Shown one piece after another: positions 9,327-17,736 of a DNA stretch of 64,000 nt. The translations under genes were made by a program, and so were the position numbers. How positions within the stretch are numbered: position 1 is the stretch's first letter; every line of letters begins with the position of its first letter. The stretch is from Azotimanducus sp965199815. Its GTDB lineage: Bacteria; Pseudomonadota; Gammaproteobacteria; Pseudomonadales; Azotimanducaceae. The DNA lies in assembly GCA_965199815.1 (NCBI GenBank), contig CBDATE010000028.1:310001-374000 (forward strand). Direction: 5' to 3'. The notes beneath the pieces were generated by a model. It saw only the letters and a program-made list of their open reading frames with translations, was not told the origin of the DNA and ran no database searches.

Positions 9327-10439
9327 CTATCGGATCTCGGCAAATGCCCCTTCGCTCACTCGCTGATAATCCTGCATCTGTGCACGGAAGGCAAGGAAAG
9401 AATCGACGATGCGTCTCGACAAGTCGTCCTGATCTCTGGTCTCCAGAATGATCTCTCCGGAAATCTCCCGCAGTCGGTCAATGACATCCTGCGGGAAGGG
9501 GCGTACCTGTACGCCGTGCTCTTCAATGAGCGTTTTCAGGGCGCTCGCGTTGCGCGCCGAAAACTCGTTGCTCATGCTGTCGTTGGTGGCCGCGGCAGCG
9601 CCCTCGACAATAGCCTGGAGGTCCGTCGGCAGACTGTTCCAGGCATCAAGATTGACGATAGCCTCAAGCACGGCACCGGGTTCGTGCCAGCCCGGGTAAT
9701 AGTAATAATCGGCGATGGTGTGCAGCCCGAGAGCGAGGTCGTTATAGGGACCAATCCATTCGGTGGCATCTATGGCACCGCGCTGCAACGCCGTGAACAC
9801 CTCCCCACCGGGCAGAATCACCGCGGTACCGCCCGCCCGCTCGAATACTTCCCCGGCAAGACCGGGGATGCGCATCTTGAGTCCGCGCAAATCATCGAGT
9901 GAATGTATGGCCTCCCTGAACCAGCCGCCCATTTGCGCATTGGTGTTACCGGCGGCCATGGGGTACAGATTGAAGGGTGCATAGGCTTCACGCCAGAGCG
10001 CGAGACCGCCTCCCCATTCCAGCCAGGCCTTCATCTCCGGAGCCGTCATCCCGAAGGGCACGGCGGTAAAGAAGGCCGCGACCGGTAATTTGCCGCGCCA
10101 ATAATAAGCGGCACCATGTCCCATTTCTGCGGCACCACCGGAGACAGCATCAAAGACATCAAGCGCGGGTACCAGTTCACCGGCACCATAGACGGTGATT
10201 CCGAGGCGTCCCGCACTCATGTCCTCCACCATCTTCGCGAAGCGCTCGGCACCCGTGCCCAGACCCGGCAGGTTTTTCGGCCAGGTGGTCGCCATTTTCC
10301 ACTCGAAGCGCTGCTCGGGTGCCCGCTCCGCAGTATCGACTTGTGCCCCCGGCGTGTTGTCAGTTTGCTGGCCGCAGGCAGCAAGCACGAGTACCAGCAG
10401 GCAGGTACCAAGGCTGCCTGTGCCCTTCGGTGCAATCAC
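9327..10439 (-). CDS. TRAP transporter solute-binding lipoprotein, TakP-like (DctP family)
   Basis: This is a periplasmic binding protein for a Na+-coupled TRAP importer, probably of small organic acids. After the GTG at 10439 comes a short hydrophobic segment ending in the lipobox VLAAC, so the mature protein should be a lipoprotein. The family's EWIGPY-like segment (TEWIGPYND, then YYYYPGWHEPG) is typical of the 2-oxoacid/mannitol-chloroaromatic branch. The GTG overlaps the uvrD stop (GTGA), implying translational coupling; a longer start at 10487 inside uvrD is possible but would push the signal sequence inward. No DctQ/DctM genes are adjacent, although a QM pair exists at 53.6-55.5 kb. 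A 21-base G tract follows the stop. Confidence 0.88.
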   Translation of the reverse strand: MIAPKGTGSLGTCLLVLVLAACGQQTDNTPGAQVDTAERAPEQRFEWKMATTWPKNLPGLGTGAERFAKMVEDMSAGRLGITVYGAGELVPALDVFDAVSGGAAEMGHGAAYYWRGKLPVAAFFTAVPFGMTAPEMKAWLEWGGGLALWREAYAPFNLYPMAAGNTNAQMGGWFREAIHSLDDLRGLKMRIPGLAGEVFERAGGTAVILPGGEVFTALQRGAIDATEWIGPYNDLALGLHTIADYYYYPGWHEPGAVLEAIVNLDAWNSLPTDLQAIVEGAAAATNDSMSNEFSARNASALKTLIEEHGVQVRPFPQDVIDRLREISGEIILETRDQDDLSRRIVDSFLAFRAQMQDYQRVSEGAFAEIR

Positions 10440-12679
10440 CCGCGGAACCCCAGTACTTCGAGTTTCGCGTAGCCCAGCACGAGCCATTTGCTGCCAGCGC
10501 GCTGGAAACGCACCTGCACACGCGCCGTATCCCCGTCGCCTTCCAGATCAAGTACGGTGCCCACTCCGAACCTGGCGTGTCGCACTGCCACGCCCATGCG
10601 GATTCCATTGACTTCCGCGGCGGGCGTTCGCCGACGGGTAGCGGGGTGCCTGTCGGTGCCATGCATCCCGGGCCTGGTGGTTCGCGAGGGCTTGAACTGC
10701 TGGAATGTCTGATCGACATGCGCTTCCGGCAGTTCGGCCAGGAAGCGTGATTGCATACTGATGGAAGACCCCGCCTGGTAGCGCGTCCGCACTTCGGCAA
10801 AACTCATGTGCAATTCACGCATGGCGCGCGTCATGGCCACGTAAAAGAGACGCCGTTCTTCTTCCAGCCCGCCTTCGTCAATCGCCCGCGAATTCGGGAA
10901 GATGCCTTCTTCGACACCCACCAGATACACGACCGGAAACTCGAGACCCTTGGCTGAATGGATGGTCATGAGCCTGAGGCAGTCGTCACTCCGCTCGGCC
11001 TGAGCCGTCTCCTCGCCAAGCGAGGCATGGTCGAGGAAGTCGCGCAGTGCGCCAGCGGGGGTGCTGAGTCCGCCCTCGTCAGCCGGACTGGCATCCACCA
11101 AATCCTGCTGGGAGTTTTCCGTGAATTGCTGACAGGCGTTGACCAGTTCTTCAAGGTTGTCGCGCCGTCCGAGCGATGTCTCGGTGGCATCCGGTGCATG
11201 ATGCTGCATGAGGCCGGAGGCGTGAATGCACTTGTCTGCGATGTGCGCGAGTTCCATGCCCTCAGTCGTCTGTCGGATGTTGGCGAGTAGCCGGATGAAG
11301 CCTTCGAGTGCCTTCAGTGCGGCGCTCGGCAGCAGACGCTCGACTATCGCAGCCTCGGCCATGCGGTAGAGCGAAATATCGCGCTCGCGCGCCATGAAGC
11401 GCAGCCTCTCCATGGTCTTGTTGCCGATTTTGCGCGTGGGCGTGTTGGCCACGCGCGCAAACGCCAGGTCGGCATCGGGGGTGGCGACGAGACGCATGTA
11501 GGCGAGCGCGTCCTTGATTTCGGCGCGCTCGAAGAAACGCAGCCCGCCATAAATGCGGTAGGGAATCCCGTTTGCGTTGAGGGCGCGCTCCAGCACGCGC
11601 GACAGTGCGTGTGTGCGGTAGAGCACGGCGATTTCCCGATAGCTGCCGCCGAGCATCCGGTATTGCCTGGCAAAGCGCGCCAGTTCATCGGCTTCCTGAT
11701 GTTCGTTGATTGCCCTGTTCACGCGGATTGGCTCGCCACGACCGCCTTGCGTCCAGAGGTTTTTCCCCAGCCGCCCGCTGTTGTGCGCAATCACCGCGTT
11801 GGCCGCTTCGAGTATGTGTTCGCCGGAGCGGTAGTTCTGCTCCAGCCGATATACTTCGACGGACTCGAAATCGCGTTGCAGCTTGTGCATGTTGGCAACT
11901 TCCGCGCCGCGCCAGCCGTAAATCGACTGATCGTCGTCGCCGACGGCCATGAAGCTCTGACCCTGACCGGCGAGACATCTCAGCCAGTCGTATTGAATGC
12001 TGTTGGTGTCCTGAAACTCATCCACCAGCACATTGCCCAACACTTGCCGGTAATGGCGAAGCAGGTCCTGATGGCCCTGAAGCATCTCCAGCGAACGCAA
12101 CAGCATTTCCCCGAAATCCACCAGATCTTCCGCCTGACACCTGGCTTCGTAGGCATGATAGACGCGCAGGTATTCCGACTCACAGGCATCTCCGAGCGAC
12201 AGGGAGTTTCTGGCGCGGCAGCCATTCTCTTTTTGTCGATTGATGTAGGCACGGGTCTGGCGGGGGTTGACGCGGTCAACGGAAATGTTCATGTCTCCCT
12301 GCAACCTCTTGACCATGCGCAGCTGATCGTCGGCATCGATAATGGCGAAGTCCGCACCGAGCCCGGCTTCGTGCCGGTGATTCCTGAGCAGGCGCAGGGC
12401 GATGCTGTGAAAGGTGCCAATCCAGGCACCGGCCATGGGTGTGTGCAGCAGATTCGAGATGCGTTCGCGCATTTCGCCCGCTGCCTTGTTGGTGAAGGTG
12501 ACCGCCAGAATGCTGCGCATCGGCATGCGCTCCCGAGAGACGAGCCAGGCGATGCGGTGAGTGAGGACGCGCGTCTTGCCCGTGCCGGCACCCGCGAGTA
12601 CCAGCGAGTTGCCGAGCGGAGCACACACGGCGCGCTCTTGCTCTTCGTTGAGTTTTGCGAGTATGTCGGCGCTGTGCAT
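10436..12679 (-). CDS. uvrD: DNA helicase II, UvrD/Rep family
   Basis: This is an ATP-dependent 3'-5' helicase of superfamily 1A acting in nucleotide excision and mismatch repair. All helicase motifs are visible: Walker A AGAGTGKT near the N-terminus, motif II VDEFQDTN, motif III GDDDQSIYGWRG, motif IV EQNYRS, motif V TIHSAKGLEF and motif VI VAMTRA. The C-terminus carries the Tudor-like module (VRHARFGVGTVLDLEGDG) typical of UvrD/PcrA. About 747 residues from the ATG at 12679 (MHSADILAKLNEEQ), which aligns with the E. coli UvrD N-terminus; a GTG at 12703 is the alternative. It lies just downstream of rpiA on the same strand. Confidence 0.96.
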   Translation of the reverse strand: MHSADILAKLNEEQERAVCAPLGNSLVLAGAGTGKTRVLTHRIAWLVSRERMPMRSILAVTFTNKAAGEMRERISNLLHTPMAGAWIGTFHSIALRLLRNHRHEAGLGADFAIIDADDQLRMVKRLQGDMNISVDRVNPRQTRAYINRQKENGCRARNSLSLGDACESEYLRVYHAYEARCQAEDLVDFGEMLLRSLEMLQGHQDLLRHYRQVLGNVLVDEFQDTNSIQYDWLRCLAGQGQSFMAVGDDDQSIYGWRGAEVANMHKLQRDFESVEVYRLEQNYRSGEHILEAANAVIAHNSGRLGKNLWTQGGRGEPIRVNRAINEHQEADELARFARQYRMLGGSYREIAVLYRTHALSRVLERALNANGIPYRIYGGLRFFERAEIKDALAYMRLVATPDADLAFARVANTPTRKIGNKTMERLRFMARERDISLYRMAEAAIVERLLPSAALKALEGFIRLLANIRQTTEGMELAHIADKCIHASGLMQHHAPDATETSLGRRDNLEELVNACQQFTENSQQDLVDASPADEGGLSTPAGALRDFLDHASLGEETAQAERSDDCLRLMTIHSAKGLEFPVVYLVGVEEGIFPNSRAIDEGGLEEERRLFYVAMTRAMRELHMSFAEVRTRYQAGSSISMQSRFLAELPEAHVDQTFQQFKPSRTTRPGMHGTDRHPATRRRTPAAEVNGIRMGVAVRHARFGVGTVLDLEGDGDTARVQVRFQRAGSKWLVLGYAKLEVLGFRG

Positions 12680-12704
12680 GTCGGTAGGTAGATCAGTAGG
12701 CACG

Positions 12705-13370
12705 TCAGTAGGTGGAAATGCCGGATTGGGAGGCGACCATGATCAGGTCGGCTCTGCGATGCGCGAAGAGTCCGTTCCCTATAACGCCCGGAATCTGATT
12801 GATGGTGGATTCGAGATGTTCGGGTGCGGAGAAATCAAGCCCGCGAACGTCAAGGACCGGGTTGCCTTGGTCCGAGACGAACCCGGACCGGTGCTCGGCT
12901 TGGCCTCCGCAGCGTGAGAGATGGACGCATGCCAGCCGCACGGCGATGGGCAGGACTTCCACGGGTAGCGGGAAGGTGCCGAGTTGTGGGCACCGCTTGC
13001 GTTCGTCAATGATGCACAGGAAGTGCGTACTGGCCGATGCCAGTATCTTTTCGCGCGTCAGGGCACCGCCGCCACCCTTGATCAACCTGCGCTCGGGGTC
13101 GGCCTCATCGGCACCATCCACATAGAGCGCCACCTCGGCAACCTGATTCAAGTCCTCGAGTGGGCACCCGAGCGCGCGCAGTCTTGTGCCAGTGGCCTCG
13201 GAACTCGCGACACAGGTTGGCAGTTCATGGCCAAGTTGCGGCAACAGGTCGATGAAGTGGTTGACCGTGGAGCCTGTGCCGATGCCGAGCACCATTCCGG
13301 GCTGAAGGTATGCGCGCACATAGGCGATAGCGCGCTCCGCTACCCGAGCCTTCAGTTGTGGTTGCTCCAC
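12705..13370 (-). CDS. rpiA: Ribose-5-phosphate isomerase A
   Basis: Interconverts ribose-5-phosphate and ribulose-5-phosphate in the pentose phosphate pathway. At 221 residues it is the normal family size. Signature segments are GIGTGSTVNHFID (phosphate binding), DGADEAD and KGGGGALTREKIL, which holds the catalytic Glu. It is on the same strand as uvrD, with two bases between its stop and a possible uvrD GTG, so the two are probably co-transcribed. A hairpin-rich region lies upstream. Confidence 0.97.
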   Translation of the reverse strand: MEQPQLKARVAERAIAYVRAYLQPGMVLGIGTGSTVNHFIDLLPQLGHELPTCVASSEATGTRLRALGCPLEDLNQVAEVALYVDGADEADPERRLIKGGGGALTREKILASASTHFLCIIDERKRCPQLGTFPLPVEVLPIAVRLACVHLSRCGGQAEHRSGFVSDQGNPVLDVRGLDFSAPEHLESTINQIPGVIGNGLFAHRRADLIMVASQSGISTY

Positions 13371-13446
13371 TTGAGGTGCGGTGCTCTGTTCAATCGAGGG
13401 ATATGAAAATCATACAGGAGCGTCGCGAGACTGCGGGGTTGCATCA

Positions 13447-13627
13447 GGGAAACTCCGAATAACGGATCTTCCCTATGTATGCTCTGATCAAGTCCATCCG
13501 TGGACTTGATCAGATTCGCAAATCAGAAGTACGCTTCTGATTTGCTCGCAGATTCAATGCCTTACGGCACTGAATCTGGCGGCACATCCATGTGCCGCAC
13601 GGGAAACTCTGTTATTCAGAGTTTCCC
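13447..13627. repeat. Array of six consecutive short hairpins
   Basis: Six inverted repeats follow one another with 0-10 base spacers. HP1 13447-13473 has imperfect arms around AATAA. HP2 13484-13513 has 13-base arms CTGATCAAGTCCA and loop TCCG. HP3 13518-13545 has 12-base arms GCAAATCAGAAG and loop TACG. HP4 13549-13578 has 13-base arms with one G-T pair and loop TTAC. HP5 13579-13598 has 8-base arms GCGGCACA and loop TCCA. HP6 13601-13627 has 11-base arms GGGAAACTCTG and loop TTATT. HP6 overlaps the 3' end of the phytase gene. Related hairpins recur elsewhere in the window (23254-23282, 43134-43163, 44953-44975). No open reading frame explains the region. Confidence 0.85.
13601..13627 (-). 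terminator. Stem-loop over the phytase stop codon
   Basis: An 11-base perfect stem with a 5-base AT-only loop contains the last codons and TAA stop of the phytase gene. It lacks a following T run, so simple intrinsic termination is unproven. The same stem occurs at 23254-23282. Confidence 0.4.
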
Positions 13628-14712
13628 TGTCGAATCTCAAGCGCCTGCTCCACCAGCCGCCAGTCGATCAGCTTGAAGTTCTGATTCTCGTCCGGGTGGC
13701 GATTTTCCCCGTCCTGCACCACCAGTGCACCGCGCGGAAACCGGGCACCAAGTGGATAGGGTGTCACGTCCAGGCCATCGGTGTCTTCAGCACCGTCAAT
13801 CGCCTTGCCCGGAGCATCCAGGACGCGAAACGACCCGAGATAGTTCGCTCCCGACAGATCAGATGCCAGAACAGTTCCGATGTCGTACACGGCAAAGCTG
13901 GCATCTCCCTGGCTTGATGCCAGCAGAAACTTCTCGCCCGCCGCACCCTTGAAAATGCTCATGCCTTCGACATCCGCCACCAGATGTCCGCGCTCGCCAA
14001 CGGTATCCAGCAACTTGTGCTCGTCAGCCCGTGCAAAGTCGGCAGGCATCACCCAGATGCCGTGCTCCTCCTCACCTGCATAGAGCGTAGCTGTCTCATC
14101 ATCAACCACGCAGCCCTCCGGTGAAGTGTCAAAGGCAAAACCGCCAAGCAGTTCGGGGGCAAGCACACCGTCCGAGGTCAGTTGCCAGTGCTCCCAGGCA
14201 CCATCCTTGCTGTTCACGAACACCTGGCTGTCGCCAGCGCCCTTCCTGAACATGCACAGGCCATAGGGGTCTGCAAGGCGTAACGGCTGGGCAAGCAGAA
14301 ATTCAACCGTGCCTTCAGCGGAAATCGCGAAGATATCAAGTGTCTTTTCGCTGCGGTTGGTAGCTACCGCCAGGCTCGTGGCGGTGCCCGCCAGAGTGAT
14401 TCCCTGGCGCAGGTCCACATTGTTCAGCCTGCCGCGCTCGAGCGCCTGTCGCTGCCTGCCGTCAAGGTTATACACCATCAGTCCGCGTCTCTTGTCGGTG
14501 CCGAGAATCAGGCTGTTTTCGGTATTTCGGAAGTCGATCCAGATCGCCGGATCGTCCGCCGCATCGCCCGAGCTCGCAACAGGGTCGGTTTCGATTTCGG
14601 CGTACACGCCCGGGTATGGCGCGTACTCAACCTCTTGCCCGCTGCAACCAGCAGCGAGGCCCGCAAAGGCCAGCAAGGCACCTCCACGCCACATGCGCCG
14701 AAAGAACATCAC
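13612..14712 (-). CDS. Beta-propeller phytase (3-phytase), lipoprotein
   Basis: Hydrolyses phytate (inositol hexakisphosphate) to release phosphate. The sequence shows the beta-propeller phytase signature DDPAIWIDFRN, then GTDKRRGLMVYNLDG, the acidic Ca2+-binding segments typical of the family, and DGAEDTDGLDV near the C-terminus. The N-terminus has a hydrophobic segment ending LAAGC, a lipobox, so the enzyme is probably anchored in the cell envelope. Length is 366 residues, normal for the family. It lies 9 bases downstream of a TonB-dependent receptor gene on the same strand, so the pair is likely one phosphate- or inositol-phosphate-scavenging operon. The stop codon sits inside a hairpin. 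Confidence 0.93.
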   Translation of the reverse strand: MMFFRRMWRGGALLAFAGLAAGCSGQEVEYAPYPGVYAEIETDPVASSGDAADDPAIWIDFRNTENSLILGTDKRRGLMVYNLDGRQRQALERGRLNNVDLRQGITLAGTATSLAVATNRSEKTLDIFAISAEGTVEFLLAQPLRLADPYGLCMFRKGAGDSQVFVNSKDGAWEHWQLTSDGVLAPELLGGFAFDTSPEGCVVDDETATLYAGEEEHGIWVMPADFARADEHKLLDTVGERGHLVADVEGMSIFKGAAGEKFLLASSQGDASFAVYDIGTVLASDLSGANYLGSFRVLDAPGKAIDGAEDTDGLDVTPYPLGARFPRGALVVQDGENRHPDENQNFKLIDWRLVEQALEIRQGNSE

Positions 14713-14721
14713 AACAGGCTC

Positions 14722-17592
14722 CTAAAAATTTCTGTAACTGACACCGAGCACAAACGAGCGCCCAATTTCATCGTACTGTGCATTGTGGCTGGTCCGCCCG
14801 TAGTAGCGGTAGTTCGGTGCCTCATTGAGGTTGATGGCGTTGAAGAACACCTGGAAATTCTCGGAGACATCATATTTCACGGTCAGGTCAATCTGATTGT
14901 GCCCATCCTCGTAGAGGTCGTTGCTCACATCTTCAAGGTTGACCTGAGCGAGACGTTCGCTCACACAGGCGGAGGACAGCCGCAGGCTCCAGCCGTACTT
15001 CTCATACCCTATGATGAAATTCGCGACCAAATCCGCCTGGAGCGGAAGCGCGATGTCGTCCGGGCGCGTCGCATTGTCGCCGAGCCCCAGGCTGGCCTCG
15101 CTGTCCGTGAGGGTAGCGTTGGCCATAAGCAGCAAGCCATCAAAAGGCGATGGCAGGTCGGAGAAGTAGCGCGTCCAGCCAAGTTCCAGGCCAAGAAGTT
15201 CGGCGGCATCGCCATTGACGGGCTGAAATATCTCGACATCTGTAACCGCAATGCCACCCGTATAGAGTGCTGGGTCGGCGACACTGCTGACATCCGCCAG
15301 AAAGACGAAATTGTCGATTTCCTTGTAAAAGAGACCTGCGCTCAGAATACCAAGGTTTTCGGGATAGTACTCCACCGAGAAATCAAGGTTGCGCGATTCG
15401 TAGGGAGACAGGCCGGGGAAGCCAACCTGCGCCTCGAGGCTGATTTCATCATCATCCTGTTCGATCTCAATCTCTTCGGCGGTCGGGGTTACGTCGCCGA
15501 AGGACGGACGCGCTATGGCTTCGGTATAGGCGGCCCGCAGTATCAGGTTGTCACTCGGCTTGTAGCGGATATTGACGCTCGGGAGCAGATTGCCGTAATC
15601 CTTGGCGAAGTTGACCTCCGTTACCTGCACATCGTCTTCGCCCGGCACATCCACGGCGCGCACAAGGAAACCATCGGCCTCGAAGTCCGTATGCTCGTAC
15701 CTGAGGCCATACAGGATGCGCAGATCATCGAAGTCCATGCGGCTCATCACGTAGAGCGCGCCCACATCCTCGCGCATCTCGTAATCCCGTGCCGAGCCGA
15801 GACGCGAACCATCCTCATCCATGATGAAGGGGCAGGTGCCTTCATCATAACCTGCAAGTGTGCAGGCGCTGTTGCCGGATATGTGCTCCCGAACAAAACG
15901 CCTTTGCAGGGCGGAATCCACGAAAGGGCCGTAGCTGCCAAGCTGATAGCTTCCGCCCTGGGCGACAAACTGACCAAGGTGCGGAGTGTCTTCAAATGCA
16001 TCGTCGAAGTCCTCGAATATGTGCAGGTTGGCATCATTCTTCTTGGTGCGCTGGCGTAATTTGCCGCCGAATTTCACGTACCCGGAGTAGTCCCCGAAAT
16101 CCACTTCGCGTTGTACGTCGAATCGATAGGCGCGTTCGTCATCTTGTGTGGCATTGTCCTCGATGACAATTTCCTTGAGCTCGAAGTTGTTCGCAACATC
16201 GGCATCTTCGCTGTGGAAAAGCTCTGGCGTATCGCCCGTGCCGCGATAGCCTGCCGAGGCCACATCGTCATATTCAAATTCGGAGTCAATTCTTCCCGGT
16301 TCCTCCTCGCTCGCCTCGGAAAAACCGAGGCTGTACTGGAGCGTCCAATCACCAACGAGATTCTCGCCGCCGACAAGAAACGAGGAAATCTCCTGCTCCT
16401 CGTAGCGGTCCTTGAGTTCCCGCTGCAACTCGGTGCCGGTGGCGGTGAGGCTCGCTGCGTCGAAGGTCATGTCGCCCTTGTCGAGCTTGTATTCGATGCG
16501 ATTGCGAAACTCCTGGTCGCTAAACCGGCTCACAAGGCTGCGCAGATAGTAGCTGGAGCTATCGGATGCGCGGAAATCCAGGTTCAGCGCCAGACCATCG
16601 CGCTCTCTGGTGATGAGATAGTTGCGCGCCTCCATTTCTTCATGGAATCGCACACCGTCATCACGTTCCCAGCCGCCATCGGATTCCACATTGTCAATCG
16701 CAAATTTGCGTTCGTTGCTCGAAGCGCTCACGGCAACTCCCAACTCCCCGCCGACAGCAGCAAAGACATCTGTGAAGGTCGCGGAAATCTTGTGTCCGTA
16801 TTCGCCTGCCATGTCGTTGTAGTAGCTTCTTCCTTCGAGCTTGTAACTCCTGTTCTTTCTGTCAAACGCGGTAAGACTCTTGATGTTGATGGTCCCGCCT
16901 ATGGCATCGCCGTCCTGGTCCGGGCGCAGGCTCTTGGTCACTTCAAGGCTTTCAACCAAGTCAGACGGAATAACGTCAAGCGCCACATTACGCCGGTCAT
17001 TCTCCGGTGCAGGAACATTCAGGCCGTTGATGCTCGCGACATTGAGACGCGGGTCTATGCCGCGCACACCCACAAACCGACCTTCACCCTGATCGCGCTC
17101 GATGAATACGCCACTCACGCGCTGCAGGGCTTCGCTGACGTTCTCGTCGGGGAACTGACCTATCGCATCCGAGGTGACTATGGATACGAGATTGTCCGCG
17201 GCGCGCATTTGATTGATGGCACCAAAAGTGCCGGCAGCCTGGCCGACCACTATGATGTTTTCCACGAGCTCCACTTCCTCGCCGATCCTGATTTCGGCTT
17301 GCGCCGCACCGCTCTCCGGTACCGTGATGCGTTCCACCACCGGTGCCGTGCCTACATAACGCACTTCTATTTCGTACTCGCCGGCAGACAATCCGGTGAA
17401 GCGAAACCGCCCGCCTTCGCTGGCGGCCTGTTCCTCTCCGGTTGCAAGGAGCGTCACTATGGCACCGCCAAAGAACACGCCACCGGTCTGGTCGCTCACG
17501 CGCCCCTCGATGGTTGCAGCAGACAGGAGAGGCGCACTCGACAAGAGCAGAAGCGAGGCAAGCAGGCGCAGGCCAGGATTGAGTGTGTGCAT
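14722..17592 (-). CDS. TonB-dependent receptor (TonB-Xanth-Caul-like)
   Basis: An outer-membrane active transporter of 956 residues. It has an N-terminal signal peptide ending near LLSAA, a carboxypeptidase-regulatory-like beta-sandwich domain (about residues 27-105; IEGRVSDQTGG), a TonB-box-like ENIIVVGQ, and a plug domain (GQFPDENVSEALQRVSGV, GVRGIDPRLN, DAIGGTINI). A long 22-strand barrel ends in Phe (SYRNF), the usual BAM signal. The plug sequence places it in the branch common in Xanthomonas and Caulobacter. Pairing with a phytase gene 9 bases downstream suggests that the substrate is phytate, a metal-phytate complex or a breakdown product; that is inference. Energy would come from TonB-ExbB-ExbD; a TonB-like protein is encoded at 43.2-43.9 kb. 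Confidence 0.95.
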   Translation of the reverse strand: MHTLNPGLRLLASLLLLSSAPLLSAATIEGRVSDQTGGVFFGGAIVTLLATGEEQAASEGGRFRFTGLSAGEYEIEVRYVGTAPVVERITVPESGAAQAEIRIGEEVELVENIIVVGQAAGTFGAINQMRAADNLVSIVTSDAIGQFPDENVSEALQRVSGVFIERDQGEGRFVGVRGIDPRLNVASINGLNVPAPENDRRNVALDVIPSDLVESLEVTKSLRPDQDGDAIGGTINIKSLTAFDRKNRSYKLEGRSYYNDMAGEYGHKISATFTDVFAAVGGELGVAVSASSNERKFAIDNVESDGGWERDDGVRFHEEMEARNYLITRERDGLALNLDFRASDSSSYYLRSLVSRFSDQEFRNRIEYKLDKGDMTFDAASLTATGTELQRELKDRYEEQEISSFLVGGENLVGDWTLQYSLGFSEASEEEPGRIDSEFEYDDVASAGYRGTGDTPELFHSEDADVANNFELKEIVIEDNATQDDERAYRFDVQREVDFGDYSGYVKFGGKLRQRTKKNDANLHIFEDFDDAFEDTPHLGQFVAQGGSYQLGSYGPFVDSALQRRFVREHISGNSACTLAGYDEGTCPFIMDEDGSRLGSARDYEMREDVGALYVMSRMDFDDLRILYGLRYEHTDFEADGFLVRAVDVPGEDDVQVTEVNFAKDYGNLLPSVNIRYKPSDNLILRAAYTEAIARPSFGDVTPTAEEIEIEQDDDEISLEAQVGFPGLSPYESRNLDFSVEYYPENLGILSAGLFYKEIDNFVFLADVSSVADPALYTGGIAVTDVEIFQPVNGDAAELLGLELGWTRYFSDLPSPFDGLLLMANATLTDSEASLGLGDNATRPDDIALPLQADLVANFIIGYEKYGWSLRLSSACVSERLAQVNLEDVSNDLYEDGHNQIDLTVKYDVSENFQVFFNAINLNEAPNYRYYGRTSHNAQYDEIGRSFVLGVSYRNF

Positions 17593-17657
17593 GATTCAGG
17601 GCAATGGCTACGGGAACTTGCAAACAGCGTATTGGAAGTTTGTGAACGCTGTGTGAC

Positions 17658-17685
17658 GAAGCGCGCACATGCATGTGCGCGCTTC
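17658..17685. promoter_or_regulatory. Perfect 28-bp palindrome upstream of the TonB receptor gene
   Basis: Two perfect 14-base arms (GAAGCGCGCACATG and its complement) meet with no loop, 66-93 bases before the receptor start and about 50 bases after the ADP-ribosylglycohydrolase stop. It could be an operator for a dimeric regulator of the receptor-phytase operon, or a terminator stem; there is no T run on either side. Confidence 0.5.
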
Positions 17686-17736
17686 TCGCCCGCCTGGAGT
17701 GCGACGCGGGATGTCCCGGCCGCGAGACCGAACCCC

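Noticed and set aside
11609..12691. Plus-strand open frame of 360 codons
   Set aside because: Antisense to uvrD, whose helicase motifs are complete on the minus strand.
13447..13627. Integron attC or phage attachment site reading of the hairpin array
   Set aside because: No integrase gene, no attC consensus core and no target duplication were seen nearby.
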